A stretch of 64,000 nucleotides of DNA from Vibrio lentus (GCF_002875945.1 NZ_MCZK01000110.1:1-64000), one strand, 5' to 3'; positions 47,474 to 56,334 are shown, numbered from the stretch's first letter. The notes: a model not told the origin generated them from the letters alone. Numbers and translations are program-made.

Positions 47474-47818
47474 TCAACAGCAGGGTCTTGGCTCTAACAA
47501 ATAGCCTTCGTTAGGTATGGTATAGATACATTTACAGTCTATCATTCTGCGTATTTCATAGATAGCAACAAGCACTGAAGCGGATGTCACAGACTTACCT
47601 GGCCACCCTACGCGCTTGAGAATATTCTTGCTGATGACCACGCCTTTGTTCTGGTACAGATAAAAAAGTACCTTACGGTGAGGTTCAGATAATGTCCCTA
47701 TGATTGACCCGTTGTCTTCCTTTCGGACCAATTTCGTTTTAGTATTTACTTCTCTCCTGTTAAGAACGATTATCCGTTCAGAACTAAAGTCTGGTATGTC
47801 CATTATGTCTTGTGGCAT
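47474..47818 (-). CDS. Stand-alone winged-helix DNA-binding protein B
   Basis: ATG 47818 is chosen (AGAGG six bases upstream), giving 114 residues. The product is a winged-helix domain with HRKVLFYLYQNKGVVISK, RVGWPGKSVTSASVLVAIYE and the wing TIPNEGYLLEP, then a Cys-Cys end. It is the tandem paralogue of the gene at 46978. Neither has a partner kinase or transporter next to it. The 184 bp on its other side separate it from the AraC gene. Confidence 0.78.
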   Translation of the reverse strand: MPQDIMDIPDFSSERIIVLNRREVNTKTKLVRKEDNGSIIGTLSEPHRKVLFYLYQNKGVVISKNILKRVGWPGKSVTSASVLVAIYEIRRMIDCKCIYTIPNEGYLLEPRPCC

Positions 47819-48005
47819 CACTTACCTCTTATTTTGTGAATCAGCCATACCGATTTGCATAGGCATGACCATAAAAGTAAGAGAAAAGTACATAACCCCG
47901 ATCGGTAACAATACAGTAAATCTACTGCATTGCGACGTTATTAGATGTTGCAAATGAACACTGTTTTATATCGTATGTGGGTATGATTCTCAACAGCCCG
48001 GTTAT

Positions 48006-48899
48006 TTAACTTGAGACTCGATGACTCTTACGATATTGGCTCGGCGATAAACCAAAATGTTTTTTAAAACGGTGTGAAAAGTTATAAGGATCTTTGTAAC
48101 CTAAGCGGTAAGTAATCATCGACACTGACCAATCTTGCTGCTTCAACAAACTGGTCGCTTTATCCATCCTCAGCTGAATCAATTTGCTGCGCGGAGAAAC
48201 GTTAAACAACGACTTCGTGACGCGATTTAACTGTTCTTCACTAATGAAAACACGCTCGGCCATCCCTGCGACTGTCCACGCTAAATGCAGACTGCTTTCG
48301 ATTTCGTTGTATAGCGCCTGAACACGAGCCGTGGTGCTGGTCGATTTAGGCTCAAAGCCCGTCAAGGTTCGAATGATTTCGCTCATGAGCAGTTTTCTGT
48401 AACTTGCGCGGCCGCCAATTTCAAAGTGAACCAAGTTCATCAGCGACCAGATCTGTTCGCACTCTCCGAAAGGCACAATGCTCTGACCTAAACTCGCAAT
48501 ATGCTGCCATTGCGGGGTATCGGGCGTCAGCATCCACGCCATTTTCCAATAGTTATATTGAGGATCAAGCTCGAAGCGAAATGGTGTTTCCGCGGGCAGA
48601 ACCACAAGCGTGTATGGCGTGATGGCTTGTACCGAGGTTGCGGTCGTTAGAATTCCGCCCCCTTCTTGAGTAAAAATGAGCGTATGAACATTCACTGATT
48701 CACGCTCAACCCAATACGCGTCATGCAGCTTTGCCATACCCCCCATGTAGACACCACAGCTTTTCATCTCTGGGATATCTTCAACGGTCAAAAAACGTTC
48801 TTTGCAATGTTCCGCGAGAAAAACATCATCTTGCCACGTTGATTTAGGCTTCATGGTATCAATGACGGATTCGCACAGGTTTTGTTGTTTTTTAAACAT
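48006..48899 (-). CDS. AraC-family regulator, divergent from MATE pump 2
   Basis: This 297-residue regulator has an N-terminal cupin-like domain (about 45-160, with LIFTQEGGGILTTA and VVLPAETPFRFEL) and C-terminal paired helix-turn-helix motifs (about 195-293, ending YKDPYNFSHRFKKHFGLSPSQYRKS). It lies only 50 bp from the divergent MATE gene. The organisation and the segment YWKMAWMLTPDTPQW parallel the AraC at 29117 (WQIAWIFLSPDKQW), so the two regulator/pump pairs are probably paralogous. Confidence 0.88.
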   Translation of the reverse strand: MFKKQQNLCESVIDTMKPKSTWQDDVFLAEHCKERFLTVEDIPEMKSCGVYMGGMAKLHDAYWVERESVNVHTLIFTQEGGGILTTATSVQAITPYTLVVLPAETPFRFELDPQYNYWKMAWMLTPDTPQWQHIASLGQSIVPFGECEQIWSLMNLVHFEIGGRASYRKLLMSEIIRTLTGFEPKSTSTTARVQALYNEIESSLHLAWTVAGMAERVFISEEQLNRVTKSLFNVSPRSKLIQLRMDKATSLLKQQDWSVSMITYRLGYKDPYNFSHRFKKHFGLSPSQYRKSHRVSS

Positions 48900-48949
48900 G
48901 TTGTTACTTCGCTCAAATCACTATAGTTCTGCCATAAATCGGAGAGCTT

Positions 48950-50347
48950 ATGACAACTAACATCAACCCTAACTCATCTATGAATAACAAGCCAGAGAGC
49001 ATCTTACCTCGTATCGTTAAACTTGGTTTGCCTGTTGCTTTGCAAAGTGCGCTGGTTGCCATTCTTGCCCTTGCTGACGTCTTAATGGTCAGTGATTTTG
49101 GTATGGAAGCAGCAGCGGCTGTGGGAATTGCATCAAAATGGCACTTCGTTGCGATTATGATTATGGCAGGGTTGGCCTCAGCAAACGGCACATTAGTCGC
49201 TCAATACTGGGGGAAGAATGACCGAAAAAGTGCACGCACAGTGTCATCTATCGCAATGGTATTTGGCTTAAAAGTTCTTCTGCCTGTGACTGCAATCATC
49301 ACTCTTGGTTCCCAATTTTTAATGATGTTGCAAACCAGCGATCAAACCGTGATTGAGCTTGGTGCCACTTACCTTTGGTATGGCTTCCCTGTTCTGCTGC
49401 TGACTCACATTGTGGTCGTGGTAGAAGCGAGCATGCGCTCTTCAGGTGACACCGTAACACCACTATTGTTAGGCGGCGTTACCATCGCACTTAACATTGC
49501 GCTTAACTTCGTTCTTATTAAAGGGGCTTTCGGCATTCCAGCGATGGGCGTTGCAGGTGCGGCATTGGCGACAACTTTAGCGCGATTGATTCAAGTGGGC
49601 TTAATGTATAGCTACATGCGTGTGCGTAAACACTGGCTGTTAACCACCCCAAGCTCACCACATCGCCCGTCACTGTGGCTGTCTTACCGTCGTATTGCGT
49701 TACCGCTAACGATGAATGCAGTGTTGTGGGCAATGGGTACCATGGCGTATCAAATGATCTTCGGTCACATGGGTACAACAGAGCTAGCGGTTTTCTCGAT
49801 GCTCGCGCCGTTCGAGTCGCTGTGTTACTCGATATTCTTTGGTATTTCTGTGGCGTGTTCTGTACTGCTTGGACACTCACTCGGCCGTGATGAATTTGAT
49901 GATGCTATGAGCATGGGTCTGACGTTCATAAAGGCTGTGATTGGATTTGGCGCGATTGTCGGCCTTCTTCTCTTCCTAAGCAAAGAGCACGTATTGAGTT
50001 GGCTGAACTTAACAGACGAGAAACTGTACCCACTCGCCGCGCCAGCAATGATGATCATGTGCTTTGCCGTCGTGATTCGCATGCTAAACATGGTAATCAT
50101 TAACGGTATCATTCGTGCTGGTGGTGACAATGCATTCTGCCTGCGCATGGATTTCATCGCGATGTGGATGGTTGGCATTCCAGTGTGTGTTTACGGCGCA
50201 TTTGTCGCTGGATGGGATTTCAAATACATCTATGGTTTGATGTTGGTAGAAGAAGTGGTGAAACTCGCAATTTGTTCACACCGATACTTGAGTCGACGTT
50301 GGATCAATAACCTAACGGTTACCTACGAAGAACCACAAGCAGCTTAA
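48950..50347 (+). CDS. MATE-family efflux transporter 2
   Basis: This 465-residue protein has about twelve helices and MATE motifs such as GLPVALQSALVAILALADVL and AVGIASKWHF. The C-terminal end with RRWINNL matches the KKWINNL of the first MATE pump at 30086. CGGAG lies just before the ATG. Its substrate is unknown; control by the divergent AraC protein is likely. Confidence 0.92.
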   Translation: MTTNINPNSSMNNKPESILPRIVKLGLPVALQSALVAILALADVLMVSDFGMEAAAAVGIASKWHFVAIMIMAGLASANGTLVAQYWGKNDRKSARTVSSIAMVFGLKVLLPVTAIITLGSQFLMMLQTSDQTVIELGATYLWYGFPVLLLTHIVVVVEASMRSSGDTVTPLLLGGVTIALNIALNFVLIKGAFGIPAMGVAGAALATTLARLIQVGLMYSYMRVRKHWLLTTPSSPHRPSLWLSYRRIALPLTMNAVLWAMGTMAYQMIFGHMGTTELAVFSMLAPFESLCYSIFFGISVACSVLLGHSLGRDEFDDAMSMGLTFIKAVIGFGAIVGLLLFLSKEHVLSWLNLTDEKLYPLAAPAMMIMCFAVVIRMLNMVIINGIIRAGGDNAFCLRMDFIAMWMVGIPVCVYGAFVAGWDFKYIYGLMLVEEVVKLAICSHRYLSRRWINNLTVTYEEPQAA

Positions 50348-50393
50348 CCTCATAAAGCTTGCTGCCTTCTGAACAAGAAGATTAGAAACACAA

Positions 50394-50422
50394 AAAGGTC
50401 TGAGAAATCAGACCTTTTTTTG
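50394..50422 (+). terminator. Terminator of MATE gene 2
   Basis: AAAGGTCTGA pairs with TCAGACCTTT around a GAAA tetraloop and is followed by a run of T. Confidence 0.9.
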
Positions 50423-50451
50423 TTTCGTCAGTAATTGATTTAAAGCGCCAG

Positions 50452-50847
50452 TTACTTCTTGTTCATCCGGATATGGCGATTAGACACGTTCGGCAGTGGC
50501 TTCTCTGGCACTTTCCGTTTCTCATGAATCAAATGTCGAATAGCTAAAATCGGATGCTTGAGTAGCATTCTTGGCCCGGCATAGCGCATCACCAAACGCA
50601 TCTGCTCTTTCGGGTCAGGCTTATAGCAATGAATCGGGCACTTGTTACAGGTCGGCTTTGCTTCGCCATAAGGGCATCGATCGAGTCGTGTCTCTGCATA
50701 ACGCAACAGTTGCTCACACTCTTCACATAACGCGTTATTCTGACGAACCGTACCGTGGTGATCTTTGCAGTAGATGTGCACCATCGCAATAACGGTTTTG
50801 TACTCTGTCTCGAGTTCGCCTTGTAGAATGTTGTTATGTTGGAACAT
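50452..50847 (-). CDS. ygbA: YgbA/nitrous-oxide-stimulated-promoter family protein
   Basis: This 131-residue cytoplasmic protein has the PF11756 pattern: YCKDHHG, CEECEQLLRYAETRLDRCPYG and KPTCNKCPIHCY, then PRMLLKHPILAIRHL. The seven or so cysteines suggest a metal or iron-sulfur site. In E. coli ygbA belongs to the NsrR nitric-oxide regulon. No NsrR site was recognised here, because the gene is second in an operon with the upstream GNAT (2-bp gap). Confidence 0.88.
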   Translation of the reverse strand: MFQHNNILQGELETEYKTVIAMVHIYCKDHHGTVRQNNALCEECEQLLRYAETRLDRCPYGEAKPTCNKCPIHCYKPDPKEQMRLVMRYAGPRMLLKHPILAIRHLIHEKRKVPEKPLPNVSNRHIRMNKK

Positions 50848-50849
50848 GA

Positions 50850-51365
50850 TTAATTACCTAATGAGAAACCGTACAGGTTGAGATTGACGCTTTCATTGAT
50901 CGCCTCTTCAACTCGTTCGAACACAAAACCTAACTTAGTCAGTAGTGCGATACTTCGAATGTTATCAGAGGTTGTGATGGCAACTAAATGATCGATATCA
51001 GCATTATGCTTAGCTTGTTCAATTATAGCTTGTGCCGCTTCCAATGCAAAACCTTGCCCATAGGCTTCAGGGACAAAACCATATCCAATATCATGGGACT
51101 CTAGGGTATCTCTTTTAATTAATCCGCAGACACCAATTGGCGTTGAGGAATCTTTAATTTCAACCATTAATAAGCACACACCCTTCTCTTGGTGCATTTT
51201 GAGAATGTTGTTTTCGATGTATTCAACAGCCTTGTCTACGTCGCTGATTTCCTTGTCTCCGATGTAACGCAGAAAATCTTCTGAGCTATATAATCGTTGG
51301 ATAAACGCCGCATCTTGAGGTGTGATCATTCTTAATCGTAAACGTGCGGTCTCGACTGCCTGCAT
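50850..51365 (-). CDS. GNAT-family acetyltransferase (RimJ/RimL-like)
   Basis: ATG 51365 (MQAVETARLRLRMITPQD) is used because AAGGAAAA lies upstream; further in-frame starts have no site. The 171-residue product has the RimJ/RimL-like start and the acetyl-CoA motif GYGFVPEAYGQGFALEAA. It probably acetylates an alpha-amino group of a protein or a small amine. It is cotranscribed with the YgbA-type gene. Confidence 0.85.
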   Translation of the reverse strand: MQAVETARLRLRMITPQDAAFIQRLYSSEDFLRYIGDKEISDVDKAVEYIENNILKMHQEKGVCLLMVEIKDSSTPIGVCGLIKRDTLESHDIGYGFVPEAYGQGFALEAAQAIIEQAKHNADIDHLVAITTSDNIRSIALLTKLGFVFERVEEAINESVNLNLYGFSLGN

Positions 51366-51462
51366 AGTGATATTTTCCTTGCTGAATACCATGTAAATAT
51401 TGAGTTCTAGATCTAAAATGATTATCCTCCACCGCATAAACTAAATACAAGGCTATGCAGCA

Positions 51463-51693
51463 ATGAACCGTAAGAAAAAAATCAATCAAATTCTAAAGAA
51501 AAGACAGAAACAGGCGAATTCTAAACTGCATGGTAGCAACAAACCTCGCTACATCTCTAAAGCTGACCGCGCAAAAATGGAAGCTGAAGAGCAAGCGAAA
51601 GCCGCTCTAGAACAAGCAGAAGGATCGGTAGAAGCGACTGTTGAATCTGAAGAAGCTGGTATCCAAGCTGAAGAGACAAAAGCTGCAGAGTAA
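51463..51693 (+). CDS. DUF2986 small basic/acidic protein
   Basis: This 76-residue protein has a very basic N-terminus (MNRKKKINQILKKRQKQANS), the motif KPRYISKADRAKM and a Glu/Ala-rich tail. It matches DUF2986 of vibrios and relatives. Function unknown; the basic half may bind nucleic acid. A terminator follows. Confidence 0.85.
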   Translation: MNRKKKINQILKKRQKQANSKLHGSNKPRYISKADRAKMEAEEQAKAALEQAEGSVEATVESEEAGIQAEETKAAE

Positions 51694-51752
51694 GTTTTAG
51701 CTCGCAGTACTCTTGCCCAAGACTCTTACCAGAGCCAACGGACAAGAACAAA

Positions 51753-51782
51753 AAAAGCAGCCTCTACTTGGGCTGCTTTTTT
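51753..51782. terminator. Bidirectional terminator
   Basis: AAGCAGCC (51755-51762) pairs with GGCTGCTT (51771-51778), flanked by A-run and T-run. It serves the DUF2986 gene and the convergent metal-transport operon. Confidence 0.85.
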
Positions 51783-51819
51783 GATCCTACCGTTTTAATC
51801 TAACGACTTGGCTATTTTA

Positions 51820-52743
51820 TTAACCTTTGAAGGGTTCAACTTCCCAACGTGCGAACGGCGCTTTTGCGTTAATCCCTGCTCTTCCCCAGCGGTCTACCGA
51901 GTCAACTACCAGAATTCGCTCATTAGGCACCAGTGACTTAATCAAAGTCGTCGGCTTTTTCGCTGTGACTAACCAAAGAGCATCATCTTCCGAAAACATC
52001 GCTTTGAGCTTCGCTTTATCTTGCTCTGTCCATTCAAGCTCTGCTTTGAACATACGTTCTTCAACAAACAGTTGGCTACCCGAAGCGAAATCTTCCAAGC
52101 TTTCTGAAAGCAACAATACTGAATCTACGTCGTTATCCAGTAATACCGCTTGTTGCTTGTTAATCAGTTCACGAACATCAAGCATTACACGCTGTAAGTT
52201 GCTATCAATCGTGTTTGCTTGCGCTGGCCACAATAACTTAAAGTCGTCAGCCACAATTGCCGCCATACGCGTTAAGTTTGTCGGGTTTAACCACGCGTAC
52301 TTAGACACATCACCACTCGATAACGTCAACGCTGCAACACCTTGTGCGCGTGGAGTAATCGCTTGAGCCGCATCTACTTCCACCAAACGGATGTTGCCCT
52401 GCCTTGCGTAGACAAAGGTAGGGTCAGCTTGCCAGATCGATGACAGCGTTAATGCAACGGTCGCCTTTTCTCCGGACTTAAGCACCTTGCTTGCGCCCTT
52501 AGTGCCAAACCAGTTAGGCAGACGATCAATACCGTAGCGTTTTGGTGGTAGGTATTCGGTCGTAATGTCGGTACCTTTGGTTAGCTCTGTCGCTAACGCG
52601 TAAGTCACAGGCGTACTGGTGAGGATATCCTCTGCATTTACGTTGAAAGATACCATTGAGGCACCTAACAACATACTGCCGACTGCACTCACTTGAGCCG
52701 TTGCTTTGAGTGAACTTGAAATACGATTCATTAAAGAAGTCAT
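51820..52743 (-). CDS. Degenerate ZnuA-like secreted protein, end of the metal operon
   Basis: The start is ATG 52743, two bases after the permease stop; an upstream extension lies inside the permease gene. The 307-residue product has a signal peptide (about 1-37, SFNVNA-ED). Its layout recalls cluster-9 metal-binding proteins, with VTYALATELTKGTDI and KYAWLNPTNLTRMA where ZnuA has H-x-WLDP-N. The metal-ligand histidines are not present at these places, so it may not bind metal in the usual way. It may be a second periplasmic component or a chaperone. Family assignment is tentative. Confidence 0.65.
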   Translation of the reverse strand: MTSLMNRISSSLKATAQVSAVGSMLLGASMVSFNVNAEDILTSTPVTYALATELTKGTDITTEYLPPKRYGIDRLPNWFGTKGASKVLKSGEKATVALTLSSIWQADPTFVYARQGNIRLVEVDAAQAITPRAQGVAALTLSSGDVSKYAWLNPTNLTRMAAIVADDFKLLWPAQANTIDSNLQRVMLDVRELINKQQAVLLDNDVDSVLLLSESLEDFASGSQLFVEERMFKAELEWTEQDKAKLKAMFSEDDALWLVTAKKPTTLIKSLVPNERILVVDSVDRWGRAGINAKAPFARWEVEPFKG

Positions 52744-52745
52744 GA

Positions 52746-53621
52746 TTATGCCTTTCTTACAATTCGGTATAGCGTTGCCGCTAGGAAAAACGTTGCAGAA
52801 ACGATGATGATTGAAGCCCCTGATGGCACCGGCAGTTTTAGCTCCATAGGCAATACTGTTCCGACCAAACACGCGATGGTTGCAAGTAACGCAGACAGCA
52901 AAACAAAGCTGCCCATGCGTTTAGTCAGCAATCGAGCCGTAGCACCTGGGATCAGCAATAACGCGCCAACCAGAACCGCACCCACTATTTTCACCGCTGC
53001 AATCGTCACTAAGGTGATCATCATGACAAACAAGTAATCGTAGAAGCTGGTGTTATAGCCACGTACCTTGGCGATATCAGGACTAATACACGTCAAAAGA
53101 ATGCGGTTGAATGTCGGTATCAAGAGTAAAATGATGATCCCGCAACTGCCTGCGAGAATCGCTAAATCTTGGTCTGTTACGGTAAGAATCGAACCAAACA
53201 ACACGTTCTCAAGCATGTGGATATTGATCTTACGTGCCACGTACATCAACAATGCCGCGCCAACCGCTAACGCAAGCGCAAGGAAAACGCCGACTAGGGT
53301 GTCGTATGGCACGTTGGTTCTGTTTCTTACGAAGTGAAGAAGCAAAGCGAAGATCATACAGAAGCTAAACAAGCCAATAATTGGGTTTTCTGGTGGCTCA
53401 CCGAGCAGAACACCGATAGCGATACCGGTTAAAGCCGCGTGGCCGACGGCTTCAGAGAAGAAAGCCAGACGCTTAGCAATCACCAAAGTACCAAGACCAC
53501 CTAACAGAGGGCCAAGCAATAACGCTGCAACCAAAGCATTGACCATAAAGGCATACATAAAGCTGTCTGATAACCAACCTGCTTCCACGCCGCTAATGGC
53601 AAATTGTCGTAACCAATCCAT
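52746..53621 (-). CDS. znuB-like: Zinc/manganese-type ABC permease
   Basis: This 291-residue inner-membrane protein of the ABC-3 family has eight to nine helices, with GLGTLVIAKRLAFFSEAVGHAAL near residue 45 and KIVGAVLVGALLLIPGATA later. It imports Zn2+, Mn2+ or Fe2+; sequence alone does not settle which. Its start overlaps the ATPase stop by one base (TAATG). Confidence 0.9.
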   Translation of the reverse strand: MDWLRQFAISGVEAGWLSDSFMYAFMVNALVAALLLGPLLGGLGTLVIAKRLAFFSEAVGHAALTGIAIGVLLGEPPENPIIGLFSFCMIFALLLHFVRNRTNVPYDTLVGVFLALALAVGAALLMYVARKINIHMLENVLFGSILTVTDQDLAILAGSCGIIILLLIPTFNRILLTCISPDIAKVRGYNTSFYDYLFVMMITLVTIAAVKIVGAVLVGALLLIPGATARLLTKRMGSFVLLSALLATIACLVGTVLPMELKLPVPSGASIIIVSATFFLAATLYRIVRKA

Positions 53622-54355
53622 TACGCAACCTCCTTCGATTTAGCGATGGCTGCACCACTGCTGTAATGCTGGAACAAGCTTTCAATTTTACTTGGGTGCA
53701 ACACTTGTTTATGTGGACCGCTATCAACCAAGAATCGATTCACAACATGTACATTCGCTTCAAGGCGACGCACTGCGGTTACATCATGGTGAACGGCAAG
53801 AATCGTACGGCCTTCATTAACGCATTCACGAATCAGCGATTCAAGATAACGAACGCCCTGCTCGTCCATACCTGTTGTCGGTTCGTCCAACACCAGTAAG
53901 CTTGGGTGATCCAATAAGGCTTGAGCAAACAACACACGTTGTTGTTCTCCGCCCGATAGCTGCCCCATACGGCGGTCGCTACGAGTCGCCATGCCCACGC
54001 GATCTAACTGTGCGAGTGCAAGATCCAATTGCTTAGATTTGCGACGCCAAAACAATGGGATTCGCGTTTGATTAAGCAGTACGAAGTCCATTACCGTCAA
54101 AGGTAAGCTCGACTCAAAAGTCGCTTTTTGAGGAACGTAACCAATGCTTGGCTTTTCTGGCCAATGAATATTGATTTGCCCAGAGAAAGGCGTCAAACCA
54201 AGCACAGAGCGCAGCAAAGATGTTTTGCCTCCACCGTTTGGTCCCATGATCACATGACACTCACCCGCATTAAGTTCTAGTGAAATATCATCAAGGATTA
54301 CATTGTTGTCGTATTGCAGACCAAGTTGATTGATTGAAATTGATGGACCTAGCAT
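53621..54355 (-). CDS. znuC-like: Metal ABC transporter ATPase
   Basis: This 244-residue ATPase has Walker A GPNGGGKTS, Q-loop GYVPQKA, signature LSGGEQQRV, Walker B LLVLDEPTTG and the switch His in LAVHHDV. It pairs with the overlapping permease gene and the binding-protein gene upstream (both TAATG overlaps). It is the cluster-9 metal type (ZnuC/MntB-like). Confidence 0.92.
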   Translation of the reverse strand: MLGPSISINQLGLQYDNNVILDDISLELNAGECHVIMGPNGGGKTSLLRSVLGLTPFSGQINIHWPEKPSIGYVPQKATFESSLPLTVMDFVLLNQTRIPLFWRRKSKQLDLALAQLDRVGMATRSDRRMGQLSGGEQQRVLFAQALLDHPSLLVLDEPTTGMDEQGVRYLESLIRECVNEGRTILAVHHDVTAVRRLEANVHVVNRFLVDSGPHKQVLHPSKIESLFQHYSSGAAIAKSKEVA

Positions 54356-55290
54356 TATGCGTTCCCGCTTTTAGCTTGGTTAGCTGCAGCAAACTTCATT
54401 GCTTCGATTAACGTTTCTAGGTTCTTCTTCATTTCAACTGCGACTTTGTCGTCTTCATATTCACCGTGCGTCATGTGAGAGAAACGGTAAAGCTGAACGC
54501 CCGTTTCCGCTTCAATGGTGTCAACAAAACGGTTTGGCATGTTGAGCTCATAGAACAGAACATCAATACCCGATGCGCGGATCTTTTCGATCGTTTCTTG
54601 CAGTTGGCTAGCACTTGGTTCAACACCGTGTGCAGGCTCAATCACCGCCGCCACATCTACACCAAACTCTTGAAGGATATAGCCGTAAGCATTGTGCGTC
54701 GTCGCTACTTTCATGCCTGATGTATCGAGCTCACCTAATGACAGCATCGCATCACGCTTCATAAAACGAAATTGCTTGGCATATTTACGTGCGTTCTTGC
54801 GATAAAACGTCGCGTTGTCTGGGTCGAGCTTAGAGACTTCACTCGCGATGGTGTAAACCTTTTGAATCGTTGTCGAAAGCCCAACAAAGGTATGCGGGTT
54901 CACAGCACCTTGACCAACAGACTGGCCTAATGCAGGAAGCAAAGGCACTTCTTTATTTGCTTCGATAACCACTAAGTCATCACGTTGCGCGGCTGAAATC
55001 ACTTTAAGCGCGAAGTCATCGTGACCAATACCGTTTACCACGATTGCATCCATCTGGCTCAATCGCTTCAAATCATTCGGTTGTGGCAAGTAGTTATGCG
55101 GATTAAAGCCAGCATCAACCAATGGAAGGATGTTCACTTTGTCACCGACCACCGCTTTTACGTAGCTGTAATAAGGCTGAAGGGTTATGCCAATCGTCAG
55201 CTTGTCGCTATCGATCTTATATTCTTTTGCCAATGCATTGGGTGTCATTAACACCGCCAATAACGACATCAATAGAGTCATAATTCGCAT
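54355..55290 (-). CDS. znuA-like: Metal-binding periplasmic protein, ZnuA/TroA family
   Basis: Start ATG 55290 (MRIMTLLMSLL) has AAGAGA upstream and begins a signal peptide (to ALA-KEY). The 311-residue product has candidate metal ligands His in GFNPHNYLPQP, His in VNPHTFVGL, His in ATTHNAYGY and an acidic ligand near FYELNMPN. It lacks the long His-rich loop of classical ZnuA, so manganese or iron specificity is also possible. It delivers metal to the overlapping ABC genes. Confidence 0.9.
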   Translation of the reverse strand: MRIMTLLMSLLAVLMTPNALAKEYKIDSDKLTIGITLQPYYSYVKAVVGDKVNILPLVDAGFNPHNYLPQPNDLKRLSQMDAIVVNGIGHDDFALKVISAAQRDDLVVIEANKEVPLLPALGQSVGQGAVNPHTFVGLSTTIQKVYTIASEVSKLDPDNATFYRKNARKYAKQFRFMKRDAMLSLGELDTSGMKVATTHNAYGYILQEFGVDVAAVIEPAHGVEPSASQLQETIEKIRASGIDVLFYELNMPNRFVDTIEAETGVQLYRFSHMTHGEYEDDKVAVEMKKNLETLIEAMKFAAANQAKSGNA

Positions 55291-55335
55291 AGTAAATCTC
55301 TTATTATTAGTGAGCATTTTTGTAAGCCGGATTGT

Positions 55336-55932
55336 TTAATGAGAAGAAGCATCATGCTGATCAGCAACTTCTGACTCATTCACCACCACTTTCCAACCTG
55401 CTGATTCCAGTGTGTTTTCATCAAAAGTATCGGGCTGTTTTGCTACACCACCGAAGTAAATCCAGATTTCAGGAGAGACGCTGTTCGCGTTTAAAATAAA
55501 CGAGTCTGCAAAGCCATGTTCGCTTTGTGCAGCATATTCGCTTGATGTAGCGTGTTCACTTGGCGTAGAAAAGTAGTAACCACGCTCGTCCAATAACCAA
55601 GTATGAGAACCTTTGCGCTTCCAACTCTGGTCTTCAACAAAAGGCGCGACCCATTCATCTTTAAGTGACATAACACTTGGCCATTCGCCGTCTGAGTCCA
55701 TACGCAGGTCGCGAATCTCTTCATGCGCCAAACGTAGCTCTGATAGCATCGCCAAGTTTTCTTGTTCAACATCGGTCACCAGAATTTGATGATCAAGTAC
55801 CGCTTTCACGTGGGATTCTGCCTGATGAAATGGAATAGCGACCGTGGCAAAGCTCAGGATGAATACAATGATCAGCCCTACCCATTTGCCTTCTCTGCCA
55901 CCCGTGTCAGCACGTACGCCTTGAATCATCAT
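55336..55932 (-). CDS. DUF6162 membrane-anchored protein
   Basis: This 198-residue protein has one N-terminal membrane helix (about 16-36) and a periplasmic domain with coiled-coil character (EQENLAMLSELRLAHEEIRD) and then WKRKGSHTWLLDERGYYF. DUF6162 proteins occur beside metal ABC transporters; their function is unknown. The start overlaps the upstream gene by 4 bp (ATGA). The middle has a Ser/Glu/His-rich repeat-like stretch (SEHATSSEYAAQSEHG) that could bind metal. Confidence 0.78.
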   Translation of the reverse strand: MMIQGVRADTGGREGKWVGLIIVFILSFATVAIPFHQAESHVKAVLDHQILVTDVEQENLAMLSELRLAHEEIRDLRMDSDGEWPSVMSLKDEWVAPFVEDQSWKRKGSHTWLLDERGYYFSTPSEHATSSEYAAQSEHGFADSFILNANSVSPEIWIYFGGVAKQPDTFDENTLESAGWKVVVNESEVADQHDASSH

Positions 55933-56264
55933 TTCTCACTGATCTCAACAACGTCGACTTCAACAGGAAACTCATGACCTGAGTCGAATACAAGGTAGAA
56001 CTCAGTATCAGGGTTTGGGAATTCAACGATAGAACGCTTATCCGTCATCTCTTTTGCAATCAAGTTGTCTTCGTAATCGTACATCTCAACCGCGTAATCA
56101 ATCGCTTTACTACCATCAGAGTAACCCGCTTCACAGGCCACGGTTTTGCCTTCAAACCAGCAGCTCATCAGTGGAAAGTGTGCTTGCGCAGGTAATGCAG
56201 CGAAACCAAGTCCCAGAGCAAAGCATGGAGTGATTATCGATTTTAGTTTTGTTTTTATTGTCAT
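55929..56264 (-). CDS. Small periplasmic protein of the metal operon
   Basis: ATG 56264 starts a 111-residue product with a signal peptide (about 1-27, AQA-HF). The mature part HFPLMSCWFEGKTVACEAGY has two Cys likely to form a disulfide, and the domain looks like a small Ig-like or carboxypeptidase-regulatory fold (YAVEMYDYEDNLIAKEM). It resembles the neighbouring DUF4198 protein in fold type only. The N-terminal His after cleavage could be a metal ligand. Function unknown. Confidence 0.7.
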   Translation of the reverse strand: MTIKTKLKSIITPCFALGLGFAALPAQAHFPLMSCWFEGKTVACEAGYSDGSKAIDYAVEMYDYEDNLIAKEMTDKRSIVEFPNPDTEFYLVFDSGHEFPVEVDVVEISEK

Positions 56265-56314
56265 GGTTCGTACCCTAGCCACAGTGCAAATTCTCAGAAG
56301 TAAACTGAGCGATA

Positions 56315-56334
56315 AAGGGCTCAAATGAGCCCTT
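56315..56334. terminator. Intercistronic stem-loop inside the metal operon
   Basis: AAGGGCTC and GAGCCCTT pair around AAAT. On the plus strand TTTTTT follows soon after; on the minus strand only CTTTAT follows. In the operon direction it is thus a weak terminator or mRNA stabiliser that could lower expression of the downstream transport genes. Confidence 0.55.

Noticed and set aside
51744..52872. Longer N-terminus for the degenerate ZnuA-like protein (start at 52872)
   Set aside because: The extension lies within the permease gene; the ATG at 52743 begins a good signal peptide two bases after the permease stop.
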